Source: Halalkalicoccus tibetensis (GTDB taxonomy: Archaea > Halobacteriota > Halobacteria > Halobacteriales > Halalkalicoccaceae). Taken from it: a DNA stretch of 64,000 bases. Below the pieces are notes generated by a model that was not told the origin of the DNA, ran no database searches, and saw nothing but the letters and a program-made list of their open reading frames with translations. Location: contig NZ_JBBMXV010000004.1 in assembly GCF_037996645.1 (NCBI RefSeq), forward strand, positions 273,684 to 337,683. The letters are read 5' to 3'. Positions 18,742 to 27,452 of the stretch are shown piece by piece; the first letter of the stretch is position 1, and each line of letters opens with the position of its first letter. A program made the translations under genes and the position numbers.

Positions 18742-19197
18742 ATGGCCTCTGACTCCCTGGTGCCGGAAGCTGCTGCGATCGTCCTCCAGAGCACCGCGTT
18801 CGACGCCCCGCTTGCCGCCGAACTGTTCCTGATCGGCCGGGTCCTGTTCGGCGGCGTGCTCGCGTTCAACGGGCTGAACCACTTCCTCGACGCCGACGGA
18901 ATGACCCAGTACGCCGACTCGAAGGGCGTCCCGCGGCCGCGTGGCGCGGTGCTTTTCACCGGCGGCATGCTGCTGTTCGGCGGGCTCGGGACCGTCCTGG
19001 GCGTGGCTCCGATCCTTTCGGTGGGCGCGCTCGCGACCTTCCTGCTCGTGGCGACGCCGATCATGCACGACTTCTGGAAGGTTCCCCAAGGACAGCAGGA
19101 ACGCGAGCTGGTCCACTTCATGAAGAACACGACCCTGCTGGGTGCGACCCTCCTGTTGCTGGCGCTCGGCTCGGTCGCCTGGCCCTACGCGCTGTAG
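18742..19197 (+). CDS. DoxX-family membrane protein
   Basis: This 151-residue protein has four hydrophobic segments and the DoxX pattern RVLFGGVLAFNGLNHFLD followed by a second half with MHDFWK. DoxX proteins accompany quinone- or thiosulfate-related redox enzymes and are often induced by thiol-reactive compounds. A TATA-like CATAAC lies about 29 bp upstream. Its neighbours are an HxlR regulator, a VOC protein and a flavin reductase, which suggests a shared stress response. Confidence 0.85.
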   Translation: MASDSLVPEAAAIVLQSTAFDAPLAAELFLIGRVLFGGVLAFNGLNHFLDADGMTQYADSKGVPRPRGAVLFTGGMLLFGGLGTVLGVAPILSVGALATFLLVATPIMHDFWKVPQGQQERELVHFMKNTTLLGATLLLLALGSVAWPYAL

Positions 19198-19213
19198 AGC
19201 GTCGGTCGGCTCC

Positions 19214-19558
19214 CTATAGCCACTCCTCGGCCCAGCACTCGATCTCGTCGAAGACGGGACAGAGCGAGCTCCCCTTCTCGGTGAGGCTGTAGTAGGTCGC
19301 GACCGGGGCATCCTCCTCGAGACGACGGTCGACGAATCCCAGATCTCGGAGGTCGTCGAGCACCCGCGAGAGCGTCCGGGAGTTCGCGTCCGTCGAGCGC
19401 TTGAGCTCGTTGAAGCGCTTCTCGCCGCCCTGTAGGTCGTGCAGCACGACCAGTCGCCACTGCGAGCCGATCTGTCCCAGCGAGTCGACGACCGCACAGG
19501 GTCCCTCCTCGCCTCCCTCGCGTTCGGCCCCTGTCTCGGAATCGGTGGCGGATGACAT
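19214..19558 (-). CDS. HxlR-family winged-helix transcriptional regulator
   Basis: This 114-residue protein has the HxlR core: GPCAVVDSLGQIGSQWRLVV with one conserved N-terminal Cys, then KRFNELKRSTDANSRTLSRV as recognition region and the YYSLTEKG wing. HxlR proteins with a single N-terminal Cys often sense electrophiles or quinones. It is divergent from the VOC gene, and an inverted repeat covers its own TATA box, which fits autorepression. Confidence 0.88.
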   Translation of the reverse strand: MSSATDSETGAEREGGEEGPCAVVDSLGQIGSQWRLVVLHDLQGGEKRFNELKRSTDANSRTLSRVLDDLRDLGFVDRRLEEDAPVATYYSLTEKGSSLCPVFDEIECWAEEWL

Positions 19559-19586
19559 CGGTGTTACCTGATATCCGGTAGGTCCG

Positions 19587-19606
19587 CGAACCGATATATA
19601 GGTTCG
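19587..19606 (-). promoter_or_regulatory. Operator-like inverted repeat over the HxlR TATA box
   Basis: CGAACC (19587-19592) and GGTTCG (19601-19606) flank GATATATA, the TATA box for the minus-strand HxlR gene. A regulator bound here would block TBP access; HxlR itself is the obvious candidate, by inference. Confidence 0.5.
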
Positions 19607-19636
19607 TATCGTATAGCAGGTTACAGAACGTTACTT

Positions 19637-19680
19637 GGTTCCCGGAGAGCGCGACGTGCCCGTCGCGCACCGCGGGAACC
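19637..19680. repeat. Long imperfect inverted repeat in the HxlR/VOC divergent region
   Basis: The outer arms GGTTCCCG and CGGGAACC (8 bp) and the inner arms GCGCGAC and GTCGCGC pair with a short mismatched segment between them and a small loop. It sits upstream of the VOC promoter. It may be a hairpin, terminator or second operator; no T-run follows on either side. Confidence 0.5.
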
Positions 19681-19726
19681 GGTACGCAGAAAACATATGA
19701 AAACGGATACACCCAACAGTGAGACC

Positions 19727-20347
19727 ATGGCCGACGATACCACACCCGTGACCGCCGAGCTACCCGACAGCCCGATCAGGCTCTCGGGGACCGATCACAT
19801 CACGCTCATCGGCAGCAACGAGGCCGACACCGTCGCGTTCTACCGCGACCTGCTCGGAATGGCGCTGGTGTTGCGCCAGCCCAACCTCGACCAGCCGGAG
19901 GTCACCCATCTCTTCTTCGACACCGGCGACGGACGGATCCTCACCTTCTTCGTGAGCGACGACCGCGAGTCGGACCCCCGCCCCCAACGCACTGGGATCG
20001 GGGCGGTTCACCATCTCGCCTTCAGCGTCGAACCCGAGCGCTTCGCCGAGACCAAGGAGGCCTTCGACGAGGCCGACCACCGCTACAACGAGTTCGACCG
20101 CGGGGCGTTCCACTCGGTTTACACCCGCGATCACAACGGGCTGGTGCTCGAGTTCGCGACCGACAAGTTCCGCGTTCCCGACGATCGCCGCGCCGAGGTG
20201 CTCGCGACCGCCCAGCGCGTCCGGATGGAGGCGGGCGCCGACTACGTCGACGACGAGCACATGGAGGCCGCCCTGGAGGAGCTGGGGATCGAGGTCGACC
20301 CCTACGACCTGCCCGACGCCCCGACCGGCGCGGGCTACGACCGATGA
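19727..20347 (+). CDS. VOC-superfamily (glyoxalase/ring-cleavage dioxygenase-like) protein
   Basis: This 206-residue protein contains GTDHITLIGSNEADTVAFY and LLGMALVLRQPN with HLFFDTGDGR and a second half HHLAFSVEPERF, LEFATDK, giving paired betaalphabetabetabeta modules with His/Glu metal ligands. The pattern resembles MhqO-type hydroquinone dioxygenases but is shorter. I start it at 19727 because AACATATGA at 19688-19696 looks like its TATA box; an upstream ATG at 19697 overlaps that element. Confidence 0.8.
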   Translation: MADDTTPVTAELPDSPIRLSGTDHITLIGSNEADTVAFYRDLLGMALVLRQPNLDQPEVTHLFFDTGDGRILTFFVSDDRESDPRPQRTGIGAVHHLAFSVEPERFAETKEAFDEADHRYNEFDRGAFHSVYTRDHNGLVLEFATDKFRVPDDRRAEVLATAQRVRMEAGADYVDDEHMEAALEELGIEVDPYDLPDAPTGAGYDR

Positions 20348-20411
20348 TCCCTCCCTCGACGGTCGGGCGCGAGCAGGGGAGCGGCATGGCTGGGACTTCG
20401 GAGGGCCTGAG

Positions 20412-20987
20412 ATGGAAATAGACGTCGACGAGCTCGACTCGGCCTACCGGCTGCTCGCGGGTTCGGTGATCCCCCGGCCCATCGCCTGGGTGAGCACGCG
20501 CGGCGAGGCCGGCGAGAACCTCGCGCCCTACAGCTTCTTCAACGTCGTCTCGGTCGACCCTCCCGTGGTGATGTTCGCGCCCGTCGGGATCGGCGAGGAC
20601 TTGAAGGATACGCCCAGGAACGTCCTCGACAGCGAGGAGTTCGTCGTCAACGTCGTGACGATGGAGCTGGCGGAGGCGATGAACGCGACCAGCGCCACTG
20701 TCGAGGGAAGCGAATTCGAGCACGCCGGACTGGAACGCGCCGAGGGCGTCCGGGTCGACGTTCCGCGGGTCGCCGACGCGAAGGTCGCTTTCGAGTGCGA
20801 ACTCCACGACTTCGTCGAGATCGGGCGCTCGACGATGGTGCTCGGCGAGGTCGTCTACGCGCACGTCGCCGAGGACGCGACCACAGAGGACAAGGTCGAC
20901 GTGACGAAGCTCGACGCCGTGGGGCGGCTTTCAGGTAGCTATTATGCGAGCACGCGCGACCGGTTCTCGATGGAACGCCCGCCCTGA
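20412..20987 (+). CDS. Flavin reductase-like (FMN-binding split barrel) protein
   Basis: This 191-residue protein shows the family hallmarks SVIPRPIAWVST and APYSFFNVVSVDPPVVMFAP with KDTPRNV, which form the FMN site. Such proteins supply reduced flavin or act on flavin-linked redox chemistry. It lies 64 bp after the VOC gene in the same direction and may share its transcript and stress role. Confidence 0.87.
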   Translation: MEIDVDELDSAYRLLAGSVIPRPIAWVSTRGEAGENLAPYSFFNVVSVDPPVVMFAPVGIGEDLKDTPRNVLDSEEFVVNVVTMELAEAMNATSATVEGSEFEHAGLERAEGVRVDVPRVADAKVAFECELHDFVEIGRSTMVLGEVVYAHVAEDATTEDKVDVTKLDAVGRLSGSYYASTRDRFSMERPP

Positions 20988-21022
20988 TCGGGAATTAAGC
21001 CGCTGGCGGTTCTACGGGAGGT

Positions 21023-22066
21023 ATGGCACTCTACGACGCGGTCTCGCAGCTCATCCTCGGGATCGAGGACGTCTCGCTCGAGCGCCGGGAGCGCGACACT
21101 TCGAGCGGTTTCACCCGCGTCACCACCGTGATCTCGCTGTCGGGCGGCGGCGAGACGGGCAAGGGCGAGGACGTCACCTACGAGACCGAGGACCACGACG
21201 CGCTGCACGAGGCGGGTCCGCCCGACCTCGCCGGTAGTTACACTATTGCGGAGTTCTCCGAGCACGTCGGCGACCTCGATCTCTTCCCCGAGGGGCCGGG
21301 CCGCGAGGACTTCCGGAACTACCGGCGGTGGGGCTTCGAGAGCGCCGCGCTGGACCTCGCGCTCCGGCAGGCCGGCACCGATCTGGCGAGCGCGCTCGGG
21401 CGGAGCTACGACCCCGTCCGCTTCGTCGCCAGCACCCGACTGGGGGATCCGCCGACGTTCGACCGCGTCGAGCGCTTCCTCGAGAACGACCCCGATCTGG
21501 AGTTCAAGCTCGACCCCACGAGTGACTGGACCGATGAGCTGATCGAACGCCTCGCCGAGACCGGGGCCGTGCGGATCCTCGACCTCAAAGGCCAGTACGA
21601 GGGGACGGAGGTCGACCAGGCGCCCGATCCCGACCTCTACGGACGCGTCGTCGAGGGGTTTCCCGAGGCCGTGATCGAGGACCCCGCGCTGACCGACGAG
21701 ACGCGCCCGGTGTTCGAGGGCCACGAGGACCGGGTCTCGTGGGACGCGCCGATCCACGGGCTCGGCAACGTCGAGGGACTCCCGTGGGAGCCGTCGTGGC
21801 TGAACGTCAAACCCTCGCGCTTCGGATCGATCGAGTCGCTGTTCGAGACGGTCGAGTTCTGTGCGGAGCGCGGGATCACGATGTACGGCGGCGGCCAGAT
21901 GGAGCTCGACGTCGGCCGCGGGCAGATCCAGGCGCTGGCCGCGCTGTTCCATCCCGACACCCCGAACGACGTCGCCCCGAGCGCGTACAACGATCCCGAG
22001 GTCGCCGATGACCTCCCGACGAGCCCGCTCTCGCCGCCCGAAGCCCCCGAGGGCTTTCGCCGGTAG
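21023..22066 (+). CDS. Divergent enolase-superfamily protein
   Basis: This 347-residue protein has a C-terminal barrel whose strand ends follow the enolase/muconate-lactonizing pattern: FKLDP, ILDLKG, VIEDPAL (EDP), RVSWDAP, WLNVKPSRFGS (Lys) and MYGGGQMELDVGRGQ. The N-terminal cap is short and rich in Gly and Glu. The metal-ligand acids and a catalytic lysine therefore appear to be present, implying proton abstraction next to a carboxylate, but the substrate is unknown and the neighbours give no pathway. Confidence 0.7.
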   Translation: MALYDAVSQLILGIEDVSLERRERDTSSGFTRVTTVISLSGGGETGKGEDVTYETEDHDALHEAGPPDLAGSYTIAEFSEHVGDLDLFPEGPGREDFRNYRRWGFESAALDLALRQAGTDLASALGRSYDPVRFVASTRLGDPPTFDRVERFLENDPDLEFKLDPTSDWTDELIERLAETGAVRILDLKGQYEGTEVDQAPDPDLYGRVVEGFPEAVIEDPALTDETRPVFEGHEDRVSWDAPIHGLGNVEGLPWEPSWLNVKPSRFGSIESLFETVEFCAERGITMYGGGQMELDVGRGQIQALAALFHPDTPNDVAPSAYNDPEVADDLPTSPLSPPEAPEGFRR

Positions 22067-22468
22067 CTACTCGGCGAGGTCGGCGATCCGCGAGAGCGCG
22101 AGCCGGCAGACGGGGACGTAGCCCGCCGCGAGCAGCGGCACCTCGAAGACCGCCCGACAGCTCCCGTTGAGCGGCTCGACCCGATGGCCCGTCGCCGGGA
22201 TCCCCGCGACCGCCCACGTCCAGCGGTAGGCGTCGCGGTAGGTGACCTCGAAGGGGACCCGGATCCCGCCGACGAGTCGAACCCGACCCGTCAAGCCGGT
22301 TCGGATCTCGCGGTCCCGGCACTCGACGTCGGTGATCGAGGGGCCCCACTCGGGCCAGTAGCGCGTGTCGACCAGCAGCTTCCAGACGTCCTCTGCGGGC
22401 GCGTCGATGGGTCGGGTGACGTCGATCGAGCCCCCGGCGGTTCCGAGTACGTCCGGCCATCGATCCAT
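22067..22468 (-). CDS. SRPBCC (START-like) family protein
   Basis: This 133-residue protein has VTRPIDAPAEDVWKLLVDTRYWPEWGPSI, the classical polyketide-cyclase/START-like N-terminal half, and the terminal helix. The ATG at 22468 was preferred, with a TATATTTG-like element about 25 bp upstream. Such proteins bind hydrophobic ligands; no ligand can be named. The stop abuts the end of the enolase-like gene. Confidence 0.8.
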   Translation of the reverse strand: MDRWPDVLGTAGGSIDVTRPIDAPAEDVWKLLVDTRYWPEWGPSITDVECRDREIRTGLTGRVRLVGGIRVPFEVTYRDAYRWTWAVAGIPATGHRVEPLNGSCRAVFEVPLLAAGYVPVCRLALSRIADLAE

Positions 22469-22553
22469 GCCCGTCCGTGGCGCCGAAGGTTCAAATACGG
22501 TCGCCGCCCCATCGTTCGACAGGTCTATGCAGCGCCCACGGGGAGTATCTCCC

Positions 22554-24929
22554 ATGCCCGCTTGGCAGGACGTTTTCGGACACGAGGAGCCCTACGAGAG
22601 CCAAGCGGAGGGTATCGAGACCGCGATCGAGACCGCGGAGGATCGCGGCTTTACCGTCCTCGAGGGGGCCTGTGGGACCGGGAAGACGATGCTCGCGCTC
22701 ACCGCCGGGATCGACCGGGTGCGCGACCCCGACAGCGAGTACGAGCGGGTGGTCGTTCTCACCAGCGTCAAACAGCAGCTCCGGCAGTTCGAGACGGACC
22801 TCGAGACGATCAACGCGAACCTGCCCGACGACTGGGACCCGGTTTCGGGGCTGACGCTGGTCGGGAAGGGAGACGTCTGTCCGTATAACCGCGAGGGTGC
22901 CGGCGGGATCGACGACGACAACGTCTACGACCGCTGTGAGACGCTCCGCGACAGGACGCGCGCGCTCGTCGGCGACGGCGGCGAGACGAGCGGCCAGGCG
23001 CTGGCCGCGGAGGCCAGGAGCCAGCAGATCGGGCTGGCCGACAGCGGGGGCTCGGGGACCGACTTTCTCGAGACCGCGGGCGAGCCCACGCCGTATCCCC
23101 GCGAGATGCCCGAACACGACGACGTCGAGTACTGTCCCTTCTACGCGCAGTACCTCGAGGACCTGCCCGAGGACGGCGACGCGATCGAGGCGGTGCCGTT
23201 CGACCTCACCGAACAGGGCCACCTCACGCCCGAGGAGCTGGTGGAGCTGTCGGCCTCCTACGGCACCTGCCCCCATTCGATGATGGGCGCGCTCATCCCG
23301 GAGGTCGAGGTCTGCGTGGGCAACTACTACCACGCGTTCGACCCCCTCACCGCGGGATCGTTCACCGGCGCGCTGCTCGACGAGTCGACCTTCCTGGTCT
23401 GCGACGAGGCCCATATGCTCGAACCGCGCGTGCGGGATCTGGTCAGCGACGGGGTGGCCGATACCACGCTGCGGGACGCAGAAACGGAGCTCACGCGGGT
23501 GGTCCAGGCCGCGGAGATGGGCGAGCGGGACGCCGTCGGAGGCGACACCGCCGACGCACGGCTCGTCCGCGAGGAGCTCGAGGACAGCGACGTCACCCTC
23601 GCGGAGTGCAAGGAGCTGCGCGCGTTTCTCGCCGACCTGCGCGAGGAGCTCGACCGGCGGGTCGAGGCCCACCTCGACCGCGAACACGGGGGCTGGAAGG
23701 CCGACCTCACGGCGCTCCCGGACGACGAGATCCCGCTTCGCGACCCCGAAAAACCCGAACGGGACGCGATCTCCGAGTGGGCCGAGGAGGCAGGCTACGA
23801 CGGCGGGACCTGGGTGCGTGCCCAGTCCGTCGGGGCGATCGTCGAGCGGATCCTCAACACGGCGGAGGACGAGGAACGCACGCGGGCGACCCCCGCGGTC
23901 GGTCGGCTGTTGGGGGGCTGGTACCAGGCCGGTCACGAGACCTACTTCCGGGAGATCGAGCTCGAGCGGACCTGGAACGGGATGGAGCCTGAAGGCTCGT
24001 GGCGCCGGGCCTACAGCGCCCGGCTGGCGCTGTTCAACTGCGTGCCGGGCGACGTCATCGGCGACCGGCTCGCGGAGTTCGGCGGCGGCGTGCTGATGAG
24101 CGCGACCCTCGAACCCATCGACGTCTTCCGGGAGGTGACGGGCCTCGACGCGCTCGCGGAGGACCGCCCGGTCGTCGAGCGGACTTTCCCCCTCGAGTTC
24201 CCCGCGGAGAACCGCGCGAGCTTCGCGGTGGACGCCCCGAAGTTCACCTACGGCAACCGCGGCGACCCCGCCGAGGACTCGTCGGTCCGCCGGCTCTACG
24301 GCGATCTGCTCGCCGAGGTCGCGGAAAGCCCCGGCAACGTGCTCGTCGGGATGCCCAACTACGCGGAGGCGACCTGGGCCGCCTCGGAGCTCGAAGCCCG
24401 GGTCGAGAAACCCGTGTTGCTCGACGAGAGCTCCGTCGACGGCCGGACGGAGGCCCTGAAACACGAGTTCTTCGACGGCGAGGACAAGGTGCTGGTAACG
24501 AGCCTCCGGGGTACCCTGACGGAGGGTGTCGACTACAGCGGGGACCGCCTCTCGGCGGCCGTGATCTGTGGCGTCCCGATCATCAACACCGCGAGCCCGC
24601 GGACGAAGGCCGTCAGGACCGCCTACGACCGCGCGTTCGGCGACGTCCCCGAGGGAACCTCGGGAGGTCAGGCGGGCGCGTCAGCGTCCGCCAAAGGCTT
24701 CGAATACGCGCTGACGGTCCCCGCGGTGCGCAAGGCCCGCCAGGCGATCGGACGGGTCATTCGCGGGTCCGACGAGGTCGGCGCCCGCGTGCTGCTCGAC
24801 GCCCGCTACGCCCGCGAGTCCTGGGACGGGGTACGCGAGCACTTCCCCGACGAGGAGCGCGAGGAGTTCCAGCCGGTGAGCTCTGACATGCTCGGGTTCG
24901 GTCTCGAACGGTTCTGGGAGCGCCACTGA
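22554..24929 (+). CDS. XPD/DinG-type superfamily 2 DNA helicase
   Basis: This 791-residue protein is a Rad3-related 5'-3' DNA helicase. Walker A is GACGTGKT (about residues 38-45), the DEAH box is CDEAHML (about residue 283), and motif VI is QAIGRVIRG (about residue 730). Between motifs I and II are well-spaced cysteines (VCPYN, DRCETL, EYCPFY, GTCPHS) as expected for the [4Fe-4S] domain. Motif IV-V region: LLDESSVDGRTEALK, VTSLRGTLTEGVDYSG. Likely in DNA repair. The ATG at 22554 begins MPAWQDVF just before motif Q-like FGHEEPYESQ. Confidence 0.92.
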   Translation: MPAWQDVFGHEEPYESQAEGIETAIETAEDRGFTVLEGACGTGKTMLALTAGIDRVRDPDSEYERVVVLTSVKQQLRQFETDLETINANLPDDWDPVSGLTLVGKGDVCPYNREGAGGIDDDNVYDRCETLRDRTRALVGDGGETSGQALAAEARSQQIGLADSGGSGTDFLETAGEPTPYPREMPEHDDVEYCPFYAQYLEDLPEDGDAIEAVPFDLTEQGHLTPEELVELSASYGTCPHSMMGALIPEVEVCVGNYYHAFDPLTAGSFTGALLDESTFLVCDEAHMLEPRVRDLVSDGVADTTLRDAETELTRVVQAAEMGERDAVGGDTADARLVREELEDSDVTLAECKELRAFLADLREELDRRVEAHLDREHGGWKADLTALPDDEIPLRDPEKPERDAISEWAEEAGYDGGTWVRAQSVGAIVERILNTAEDEERTRATPAVGRLLGGWYQAGHETYFREIELERTWNGMEPEGSWRRAYSARLALFNCVPGDVIGDRLAEFGGGVLMSATLEPIDVFREVTGLDALAEDRPVVERTFPLEFPAENRASFAVDAPKFTYGNRGDPAEDSSVRRLYGDLLAEVAESPGNVLVGMPNYAEATWAASELEARVEKPVLLDESSVDGRTEALKHEFFDGEDKVLVTSLRGTLTEGVDYSGDRLSAAVICGVPIINTASPRTKAVRTAYDRAFGDVPEGTSGGQAGASASAKGFEYALTVPAVRKARQAIGRVIRGSDEVGARVLLDARYARESWDGVREHFPDEEREEFQPVSSDMLGFGLERFWERH

Positions 24930-24956
24930 CTATAGGCGGGCGCCCCAACTCGGGGT

Positions 24957-25322
24957 ATGCCGCTCGAAACCGACGACGAGATCCTCGAACAGGTCAGCAG
25001 CCGGCTCATGAGCCAGGGCGTCTACGTCGAGGAGGCCGATCGGGAGGAAGACCGGCTCGCGCTCGAGTACGAGACCCTCGCTCCCGGCGCGGGCGTCCCC
25101 CACCAGCAGATCGGGAAGGTCATCAACGTCTTCCGGGACGTCATCGACCAGGGCTGGGAGCCGACCACCATCGAGGCGACCGTGAGCGACGTCGACGAGG
25201 GGCATCGACGGGGTAGCTGGCGGATGGACGAGGAGTGGCTCCAGGCGCTTGAGGACGGCGAACTCTCGGAGGTCGAGTTCTCGGGGCGAGTGCTCGACAC
25301 GCTCGAGGAGTCGACGACCTGA
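24957..25322 (+). CDS. Uncharacterised haloarchaeal protein
   Basis: This 121-residue acidic soluble protein begins MPLETDDEILEQVSSRL and contains QIGKVINVFRDVIDQGW. There is no signal or membrane segment. I recognise no catalytic motif. It follows the helicase by 27 bp and may be cotranscribed. The strand-helix alternation suggests a small alpha/beta domain. Confidence 0.7.
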   Translation: MPLETDDEILEQVSSRLMSQGVYVEEADREEDRLALEYETLAPGAGVPHQQIGKVINVFRDVIDQGWEPTTIEATVSDVDEGHRRGSWRMDEEWLQALEDGELSEVEFSGRVLDTLEESTT

Positions 25323-25433
25323 GCGCCCACATTCGCGCTAGGGTTCCGATCCCGACGTCCATACACCGAACTATAGAATTATAGCATTCTATTAGTTAGA
25401 TTCATCCGGTCCGCCGCGAATGGTTCGCTCGCT

Positions 25434-26357
25434 ATGCGAGAGATACCCAGTATGCTGAACCGACGGACGTTCGTCGCTGGCGCGGGGGCCGCCCTGGGCG
25501 CCGCCGCGGTCGGGACGGTGAGCGCGAGCGCCGACGAGGACGACCTCGAGGTGGGCGGCCGGCCGACGCTGGTCGCCCACCGCGGGTTCGCGGACATCCA
25601 CCCCGAGAACACCGTCAGCGCCTTCGAGTTCGCCTCCGAAGGGAGCACCGACGACGCGGCCGACCGCAGGCGGGCCGACTGGATCGAACTCGACGTCTAC
25701 CCGACCTGCGACGGCGAGATCGCCGTCTTCCACGACGAGGAGCTCGGCGACCTGACCGACACCGAGGGCGTGATCTACGAGGAGTTCGCCGACACGGTCC
25801 TCTCGGCGGAGGTCCTCGAGAGCGGCCAGACGGTGCCGACCCTGGAGGAGTCGATGGCGGCGATCCCCGCGGGGATCGGGGTCAACGTCGACGTCAAGGC
25901 CGGCTCCCCGGACGTCGAGTGGGGGCGGGTCGACGATCCCGAAGCCGAGCGCGGGGAGTGGGACTGGCTCGAGACCGTGGTCGACGTGGCGACCGACCAC
26001 GATAACGAGCTGCTGTTCTCGACGTTCTGGGAGGGCGCGCTCGCGGCGGTCCGCGACATCGATCCGTCGATCCCGGCGGCCTACCTCCTCGACGAGTCGA
26101 TCGAGGAGGGACTGGCCGTCACCGAGGAGTACGACTGCGAGGCGATCAACCCGCCGCTCGACATGATCCAGGGGACGCCCTTCTTCGACGACGGATACGA
26201 GGACGTCGACCTCGTCGCCGAGGCCCACGATCTGGGCGTGCCGGTCAACGTCTGGACGATAAACACCTGGTACGAGTGCGAGCGCCTGCTCGATGCCGGC
26301 GTCGACGGCCTCATCACGGACTACTCCGAGCTGCTTCGCTGGGGCGCGCGAAACTAA
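25434..26357 (+). CDS. Tat-exported glycerophosphodiester phosphodiesterase
   Basis: This 307-residue protein carries a twin-arginine signal (NRRTFVAGAG, residues 9-18) with a predicted cleavage near VSASA-DE. The GDPD motifs are LVAHRGFADIHPENTVSAF (catalytic His and metal Glu), WIELDVYPTCDGEIAVFHDE (second catalytic His) and a late VNVWTINTWYE. It probably hydrolyses glycerophosphodiesters outside the cell. ATG at 25452 (MLNRRTF) is an equally plausible start. An AT-rich palindromic promoter region lies at about 25369-25395. Confidence 0.9.
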   Translation: MREIPSMLNRRTFVAGAGAALGAAAVGTVSASADEDDLEVGGRPTLVAHRGFADIHPENTVSAFEFASEGSTDDAADRRRADWIELDVYPTCDGEIAVFHDEELGDLTDTEGVIYEEFADTVLSAEVLESGQTVPTLEESMAAIPAGIGVNVDVKAGSPDVEWGRVDDPEAERGEWDWLETVVDVATDHDNELLFSTFWEGALAAVRDIDPSIPAAYLLDESIEEGLAVTEEYDCEAINPPLDMIQGTPFFDDGYEDVDLVAEAHDLGVPVNVWTINTWYECERLLDAGVDGLITDYSELLRWGARN

Positions 26358-26776
26358 TCGAGCTCCGCGAGGATCTCCTCGGCGTGGCCATCGGGCGAGA
26401 TGCCCTCGTAGGCCGCCGTGACCTCGCCGTCCTCGACGACATAGGTGTTGCGCGCCGCGCTGCTCGCGCCGTAGGAGTCGTAGGCCGACGCGACCTCGCC
26501 GTCGGGGTCACTCAACAGTTCGAACGGCAGGTCGTACTCCTCGGCGAACGCCTCGAGATCCGAGACGGGGTCATCGCTGATTCCTAATACATCGACCTCG
26601 CGCTCCTCGAACTCGTCCCAGGAGTCCCGGAAGCCACAGGCCTCCGTGGTGCAGCCGGGCGTATCGGCCCGCGGGTAGAAGTAGACGACCGCGCGGTCGA
26701 GGTCGGCGAGGCTCACGGGCTCGCCGTGCTGGTTCTCGAGGGTGAACTCGGGGGCATCGGCGCCGGGTTCGAGCAT
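26354..26776 (-). CDS. Thioredoxin-dependent peroxiredoxin (BCP/PrxQ type)
   Basis: This 140-residue protein reduces peroxides. FTLENQHGEPVSL leads to FYPRADTPGCTTEACGFRD, with peroxidatic Cys and a second Cys five residues later, the PrxQ arrangement for an intramolecular disulfide. Length is normal. It overlaps the convergent GDPD gene by 4 bp. Confidence 0.93.
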   Translation of the reverse strand: MLEPGADAPEFTLENQHGEPVSLADLDRAVVYFYPRADTPGCTTEACGFRDSWDEFEEREVDVLGISDDPVSDLEAFAEEYDLPFELLSDPDGEVASAYDSYGASSAARNTYVVEDGEVTAAYEGISPDGHAEEILAELD

Positions 26777-26832
26777 GCCCGCCCTTCTCGCGCTCGGGGA
26801 AAACCGCTTGTGGTTTTCGGGTCCCTGTTCCC

Positions 26833-27381
26833 TCAGAGATACGTGTCCCTGACCGTCTCCGCGAGCATCGAATCGGGATCAGGCACGAGGTAGACGACGA
26901 CGAACGGCTCGTCGACCGGGTCGAGGACGAACAGTTCGTACGGTTCGGGCGAGAAGTCGCCCAGCCGGTCGATGAGAGGTTCGAGCGGGATCGCTCCCGT
27001 ACGCAGTTCGTCCCAGACGTCGCGCGCGCCCGGCTGCTCGGCGAAGGCGTAGACCGCGCCGTTGGGCTCGTTGTCGGTGCTGTAGGTCGTCTCGCCGAGC
27101 ACGCCCTCGCCCTGGTCCCGGGCGTCGCGACAGAGCTCGCGGGCGACCTCGAAGAGGTCCGTCACCTCCCGGACGAAGTACAGACGCGTCGCCGCACTGA
27201 CCGTGGCCTCGGCGATCCGCGCGTCGCCGTCGTCCCACTCGACCGTGGCCTCGATCAGGTTGCCCGCCTCGAGGTCGCCGCCGGTCGCGGCGATGACGTC
27301 GGTCGTCTCACGGTCGACGAGCAGCCACTCCCCGTGGGGGTCGTCGAGCACCCGGTAGGTCCCGCTCGTCGTCGGTTGCAT
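26833..27381 (-). CDS. Uncharacterised haloarchaeal protein
   Basis: This 182-residue acidic protein starts MQPTTSGTYRVLDDP and contains a beta-rich N-terminal part followed by helical DLFEVARELCRDARDQ. It ends near LVPDPDSMLAETVRD. No enzyme motif or export signal is visible. It is likely a conserved haloarchaeal family of unknown function. Confidence 0.7.
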   Translation of the reverse strand: MQPTTSGTYRVLDDPHGEWLLVDRETTDVIAATGGDLEAGNLIEATVEWDDGDARIAEATVSAATRLYFVREVTDLFEVARELCRDARDQGEGVLGETTYSTDNEPNGAVYAFAEQPGARDVWDELRTGAIPLEPLIDRLGDFSPEPYELFVLDPVDEPFVVVYLVPDPDSMLAETVRDTYL

Positions 27382-27452
27382 ACGCCGCCATAGCTCGGGG
27401 GGCCCGATAAACCGACCGAAAGAGTGAGACGCCGGGCACGCTCAGTCCCGCC

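Noticed and set aside
22491-24464. Long minus-strand frame (657 codons) opposite the helicase
   Set aside because: The plus strand carries all helicase motifs in order; the antisense frame is low-complexity and typical of GC-rich shadow frames.
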